Shown here: piece by piece, positions 5,972 to 8,860 of the stretch
How the letters are laid out: each line of letters opens with the position of its first letter
Position numbering within the stretch: position 1 is the stretch's first letter
Assembly: GCA_003646045.1 (NCBI GenBank)
Contig: QNDV01000071.1
Coordinates: 1 to 8,860 of the forward strand
Source of the DNA: a bacterium
Lineage (GTDB): Bacteria; Krumholzibacteriota; Krumholzibacteria; LZORAL124-64-63
Reading direction: 5' to 3'
DNA length: 8,860 nucleotides
Position numbers and translations under genes: made by a program
The notes under the pieces: model-generated
The model's database searches: none
Told to the model about the DNA's origin: nothing
Seen by the model: only the letters and a program-made list of their open reading frames with translations

Positions 5972-7276
5972 ATGATCGACCGTTACGCCAGTGCTGAAAT
6001 GACCCGTATCTGGTCCGACGAGAACCGCTTCCGCATCTGGCAGGAAGTGGAGACCGTGGTCTGCGAGGTCCGGGCCGAACGCGGTGAGATACCAGCCGCG
6101 GCGGCTGCCGAGATCCGGGCCAAGGGAGGTTTCGAGACCGACCGTGTGCTGGAAATAGAGAAAACCGTCCAGCACGACGTCATCGCCTTCCTGACCAGCA
6201 TGGCCGAGCACGTGGGGCCGTCCAGCCGTTTCGTCCACCAGGGCATGACCAGCAGCGATCTGTTGGAGACCAGCTTCGCCCTGCAGATCCGCGAGGCGGG
6301 CGACGTGTTGCGTACCGCCCTGGTGGATCTGCTGGATGCCACCGAGGCCAAGGCCCGCGAACACCAGGACACGGTGATGATCGGCCGCAGCCACGGGATC
6401 CACGCCGAGCCCACCACCTTCGGCCTCAAGCTGCTGGTCTACTGGTCGGCGCTCGAACGCGGGCTGCGCCGCTTCGATCGGGCCCAGCAGGAAATATCCT
6501 ACGGCCAGATCTCCGGCGCCGTGGGCACCATGGCCCACCTCGATCCGGAGGTGGAGGCGGAGACCATGAAACGCCTGGGACTCGAGGCCGACCCGGCCAG
6601 TACCCAGATCGTGCAGCGCGACCGCCACGCCAACTGGCTGCAGACCGTGGCGACCCTGGGCGCGACCATCGAGCAGATGGCCGTGGAAATCCGCAACCTG
6701 CAGCGCACAGATGTCCACGAGGTGGAGGAGAGCTTCGGCAAGGGTCAGAAGGGCTCGTCCGCCATGCCCCACAAGAAGAATCCCATCGTCAGCGAGAAAC
6801 TCACGGGCATGGCGCGGCTGCTGCGGGGATACGCCATCACCGGCCTGGAGACCGTGGCTCTCTGGCACGAGCGCGACATCTCCCACAGCTCGGTCGAGCG
6901 CATCATTTTCCCTGACACCTGTCACACTCTTCATCACATGCTGACCAAGATGAAGTGGCTCATTGCGGGCCTGGTGGTGTACCCGGACAACATGCTGGCC
7001 AACATGGAGAAGGTCCGCGGGATGTACTTCTCCCAGCCGGTGCTGCTGGCCCTGACCGAAGCGGGCGTGTCACGCGAGGATGCCTACGCCCAGGTCCAGC
7101 GCTGCGCCATGCGGGTGTGGGACGAGGGTGTTCCCCTGCGGGAGGCCCTGGCCCAGGACGGCGACATCACCGGCAGGCTGGACGACAAGGTACTCGAGCG
7201 CTGCTTTGATCTGCAGCACCAGTTGCGCAATTTGCCCCACATATTCCAGCGAACATTGGCGCTGCGGGACTGGTAG
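5972..7276 (+). CDS. purB: Adenylosuccinate lyase
   Basis: PurB cleaves fumarate from SAICAR to give AICAR in de novo purine synthesis, and from adenylosuccinate to give AMP; it is a cytoplasmic homotetramer. The 434-residue product has the usual family length. It shows [14 protein letters not shown] (88-101, the TSSD substrate-binding motif), [14 protein letters not shown] (138-151, with the conserved catalytic-site His141) and the fumarase/aspartase-superfamily signature [11 protein letters not shown] (261-271) with its mobile-loop serines. [13 protein letters not shown] (298-310) is also characteristic. The frame is open further upstream, but ATG 5972 has GGAG five bases before it, matches the family N-terminus (MIDRYAS) and follows the candidate promoter. 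No T-tract terminator follows; two short hairpins (7284-7297 and CGGC-GAAA-GCCG at 7324-7335) lie downstream. Codons are strongly GC-ending, unlike the genes to the left. Confidence 0.97.
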   Translation: MIDRYASAEMTRIWSDENRFRIWQEVETVVCEVRAERGEIPAAAAAEIRAKGGFETDRVLEIEKTVQHDVIAFLTSMAEHVGPSSRFVHQGMTSSDLLETSFALQIREAGDVLRTALVDLLDATEAKAREHQDTVMIGRSHGIHAEPTTFGLKLLVYWSALERGLRRFDRAQQEISYGQISGAVGTMAHLDPEVEAETMKRLGLEADPASTQIVQRDRHANWLQTVATLGATIEQMAVEIRNLQRTDVHEVEESFGKGQKGSSAMPHKKNPIVSEKLTGMARLLRGYAITGLETVALWHERDISHSSVERIIFPDTCHTLHHMLTKMKWLIAGLVVYPDNMLANMEKVRGMYFSQPVLLALTEAGVSREDAYAQVQRCAMRVWDEGVPLREALAQDGDITGRLDDKVLERCFDLQHQLRNLPHIFQRTLALRDW

Positions 7277-7376
7277 CGGGGTTTGGCGGCACCGCCATAT
7301 CACATGACAATCCTGTGACTTTGCGGCGAAAGCCGTTGCTCTGCAGGAAAATGGGAACCGGATGTCGCTTGCGGTG

Positions 7377-7406
7377 TTGACTCGCGGGCACCGGTTGTTA
7401 TAGATT
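7377..7406 (+). promoter_or_regulatory. Candidate promoter of the tetraheme cytochrome gene
   Basis: TTGACT (7377-7382) matches five of six -35 bases. Sixteen bases later is TATAGA (7399-7404), or 18 bases later the overlapping TAGATT (7401-7406). Either would start transcription about 60 bases before the ATG. An inverted repeat TCACA-N9-TGTGA (7300-7318) lies about 60 bases further upstream; its arm order is the reverse of a CRP site. Confidence 0.5.
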
Positions 7407-7473
7407 TGGCGGGCTTCAGACATAATTCCGTAGGAAGCCTACTACTCTGCTCCACCCCGAGGAGGATCGAGCA

Positions 7474-7878
7474 ATGTCGAGATTCATCGTACTGAGCGCG
7501 CTGGCCATCATGGCCCTGGCCACCCTGGTCGCATTCGCCGACGTACCGGAGACTATCACCATCGACGGCTGCATGGACACCAAGACCGCCGTGGAGTTTC
7601 CCCACAAGGCCCACTTCGAGATCACCGATTGCGTGACCTGCCATCACACGACTGAAGGTCTGACCGCCGAGAACGTGGGCGAGATGGAAGTGGCGACCTG
7701 CGGTTCCTGCCACATCGAGCCGGAAGAAGAAGGTACGCCTCTGTGTTCGGAGAAGAGTCTCAAGAAGAACCCGTACCACATAGTCTGCGTGACCTGCCAC
7801 AAGGCCGAGAAGAAGGAAAACCCCGATACCACGGCGCCGAAGAAGTGCACGGCTTGTCATCCCAAGCCAGCCGAGTAG
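7474..7878 (+). CDS. Periplasmic tetraheme cytochrome c, class III (c3-like)
   Basis: The product has 134 residues: a signal peptide (1-22, cleavage likely after AFA) and a mature part of about 112 residues with four CxxCH heme sites at 53-57, 76-80, 105-109 and 125-129. FPHKAH supplies His44 and His47, CHH supplies His58 and YHIV supplies His102. These are exactly the extra ligands needed for four bis-His hemes, in the order seen in Desulfovibrio cytochrome c3. All four sites are CX2CH, whereas classical Desulfovibrio c3 has CX4CH at hemes 2 and 4. Cys33 and Cys91 lie outside heme motifs. The role is low-potential periplasmic electron transfer; the partner (hydrogenase, formate dehydrogenase or quinone complex) is not in the window. 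AGGAGG (7460-7465) lies eight bases before ATG 7474, a near-ideal ribosome site. With its own promoter candidate and terminator the gene looks monocistronic. Confidence 0.93.
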   Translation: MSRFIVLSALAIMALATLVAFADVPETITIDGCMDTKTAVEFPHKAHFEITDCVTCHHTTEGLTAENVGEMEVATCGSCHIEPEEEGTPLCSEKSLKKNPYHIVCVTCHKAEKKENPDTTAPKKCTACHPKPAE

Positions 7879-7904
7879 GGTTCCTGCCTCGATTTGATAC
7901 TGTT

Positions 7905-7939
7905 TCCGCCCCGGCCATTGCGGCCGGGGCGGACTTTTT
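7905..7939 (+). terminator. Strong intrinsic terminator after the cytochrome gene
   Basis: TCCGCCCCGGCC (7905-7916) pairs perfectly with GGCCGGGGCGGA (7922-7933) over the five-base loop ATTGC. One C and a run of five T (7935-7939) follow. It begins 26 bases after the cytochrome stop and separates that gene from purL. Confidence 0.93.
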
Positions 7940-7994
7940 CTGTATGGTGACCGCCCTGATCGCATCGGCCCTTTTCGGATACCGGGGCAGGTGT

Positions 7995-8000
7995 TAGATT
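7995..8000 (+). promoter_or_regulatory. Possible -10 element of purL
   Basis: TAGATT lies 57 bases before the purL ATG, downstream of the strong terminator, so a promoter is expected in this stretch. The bases at the proper -35 distance (TTTTCG, 7972-7977) match poorly. The call rests on position and on the same hexamer upstream of purB and the cytochrome gene. Confidence 0.3.
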
Positions 8001-8057
8001 GTGGCCCTCGACAGCTGTTTCCCAGCCGCCAAACCCAGGAATCCCAAGGACGGACGC

Positions 8058-8860
8058 ATGGCCACCCATGACGAGAGTTTCGCTCCCATTGTTGTCGGGG
8101 ACTACGACGATGCGGGTCTGAAGGCCTTTCTGAAGGAACACGGCCTGACGCTGCAGCCCGGCGAAGCCCGCAAGGTGGCCCAACTGCTGGGCCGCGATCC
8201 GACCCTCACCGAGATGACCCTGTTCGACACCATGTGGAGCGAGCACTGTTCCTACAAGAGCAGCCGCCCCTACCTGAAGAAGTTCCTGCCGACTACGGGG
8301 GACAACGTGGTGGTGGGCCCGGTGGAGGACGCGGGAGTGGTGGACTTCGGCGAGATCGACGGTCGCAAATACGGCATCATCTTCGCCCACGAGAGCCACA
8401 ACCATCCCAGCCAGGTCATGCCCGTCGAGGGCGCAGCCACCGGCATCGGCGGCATCGTGCGGGATGTCTACTGCATGGGGGGCGAGGTCATCGCCACCCT
8501 GGATCCCCTGCGCTTCGGCTGGCCCTTGGCCGATGACGGGGACGAGGACGGCGCGGCCCATCGCCTGGACATCGCCCGCCAGGTGGTCACGGGCATCTGG
8601 GAGTACGGCAACGCCATCGGTGTGCCCAACCTGGGCGGCGACGTCTATTTCCACCCCAGCTTCGACGAGAACTGCCTGGTAAACGTGGTGGCGGTGGGGC
8701 TGGTGGAGCACGACCACATCACCCACAGTGCCGTGCCACCCCAGGCGGCGGACGAACCCTACGACCTGATCCTGGTGGGCAAGCCCACCGACTGGTCGGG
8801 CATGGGTGGCGCGGCCTTCGCCTCGTTTTATCTTGACGCTGCTGCAGCCACCGAGAACAA
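8058..8860 (+). CDS. purL: Phosphoribosylformylglycinamidine synthase subunit PurL (5' part, runs off the window)
   Basis: PurL uses ATP to amidate FGAR to FGAM in de novo purine synthesis, with ammonia supplied by PurQ through a PurL-PurS-PurQ complex in most bacteria. The first 267 residues are present and open to the right edge. They show an N-terminal PurS-linker-like helix region, MWSEHCSYKSSRPYLKKF (59-76, with the conserved His63), ESHNHPS (112-118), EGAATGIGGIVRD (124-136), LRFGWP (151-156) and GVPNLGGDVYF (188-198). The size and SEHCSYKSS motif fit the small PurL form rather than the large fused PurLQ enzyme. The canonical GPGENAG and FKIESHNHPS are replaced by GPVEDAG (87-93) and FAHESHNHPS (109-118), so this is a divergent subclass. 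ATG 8058 has AAGGA (8046-8050) seven bases upstream. Adjacency to purB on the same strand supports the call. Confidence 0.95.
   Translation, partial: MATHDESFAPIVVGDYDDAGLKAFLKEHGLTLQPGEARKVAQLLGRDPTLTEMTLFDTMWSEHCSYKSSRPYLKKFLPTTGDNVVVGPVEDAGVVDFGEIDGRKYGIIFAHESHNHPSQVMPVEGAATGIGGIVRDVYCMGGEVIATLDPLRFGWPLADDGDEDGAAHRLDIARQVVTGIWEYGNAIGVPNLGGDVYFHPSFDENCLVNVVAVGLVEHDHITHSAVPPQAADEPYDLILVGKPTDWSGMGGAAFASFYLDAAAATEN

Noticed and set aside
5087..6937. Long open reverse-strand frame (616 codons) across the propeller gene and purB
   Set aside because: It lies antisense to two well-supported genes, shows a His/Gly/Val-rich composition typical of the complement of GC-rich codons, and has no recognisable domain.
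7284..7335. Two short hairpins as a purB terminator
   Set aside because: TGGCG-GCAC-CGCCA and CGGC-GAAA-GCCG are only four to five pairs each and neither is followed by a T tract.
7857..8726. Reverse-strand open frame (289 codons) opposite purL
   Set aside because: It is antisense to conserved PurL motifs, crosses the strong terminator, and its composition is that of a shadow frame.

Overview
The window reads as a chromosomal segment of a Gram-negative-type bacterium with high-GC core genes, probably from the FCB side of the tree (for example Krumholzibacteriota, Eisenbacteria or Latescibacteria-like lineages). This rests on a FlgD-Ig/T9SS-type C-terminal tail on a secreted protein, lipoproteins carrying SUMF1 and repeat domains, and a divergent PurL of a type I associate with such lineages. 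The placement is inference; no rRNA or tRNA is present to fix it. All six convincing genes, and the partial one at the right edge, lie on the + strand.

The left part (about 1-5734) is an accessory cell-surface block. It holds the possible tail of an upstream frame (1-71) and a parallel beta-helix protein without an export signal (80-1252). Fourteen bases later comes a small secreted protein with a C-terminal sorting-type domain (1267-2106). Then follow a lipoprotein with Ig/FnIII-like segments and a SUMF1/FGE-fold domain (2210-3850) and a lipoprotein made almost entirely of a 14-unit beta-propeller repeat (3941-5734). These genes are visibly richer in A/T and in rarer codons than the right part, most strongly the first two.

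The right part (about 5735-8860) is GC-rich housekeeping DNA: purB (adenylosuccinate lyase), a stand-alone periplasmic tetraheme cytochrome c3-like gene, and the first 267 codons of purL (FGAM synthase), which runs off the window. PurL acts in the middle of de novo purine synthesis; PurB acts later in it and again in AMP formation. The cytochrome between them looks like its own transcription unit, with a promoter-like pair, a strong Shine-Dalgarno and a 12-bp GC terminator.

I see no complete transposon, CRISPR array, phage module, toxin-antitoxin pair or defence system. The signals most worth following are the 14-unit propeller whose N-terminus supplies the strand missing from its last unit, the SUMF1 domain that has lost several core motifs, the truncated-looking beta-helix gene at the left edge, and a TAGATT element found in all four intergenic gaps longer than 100 bases.
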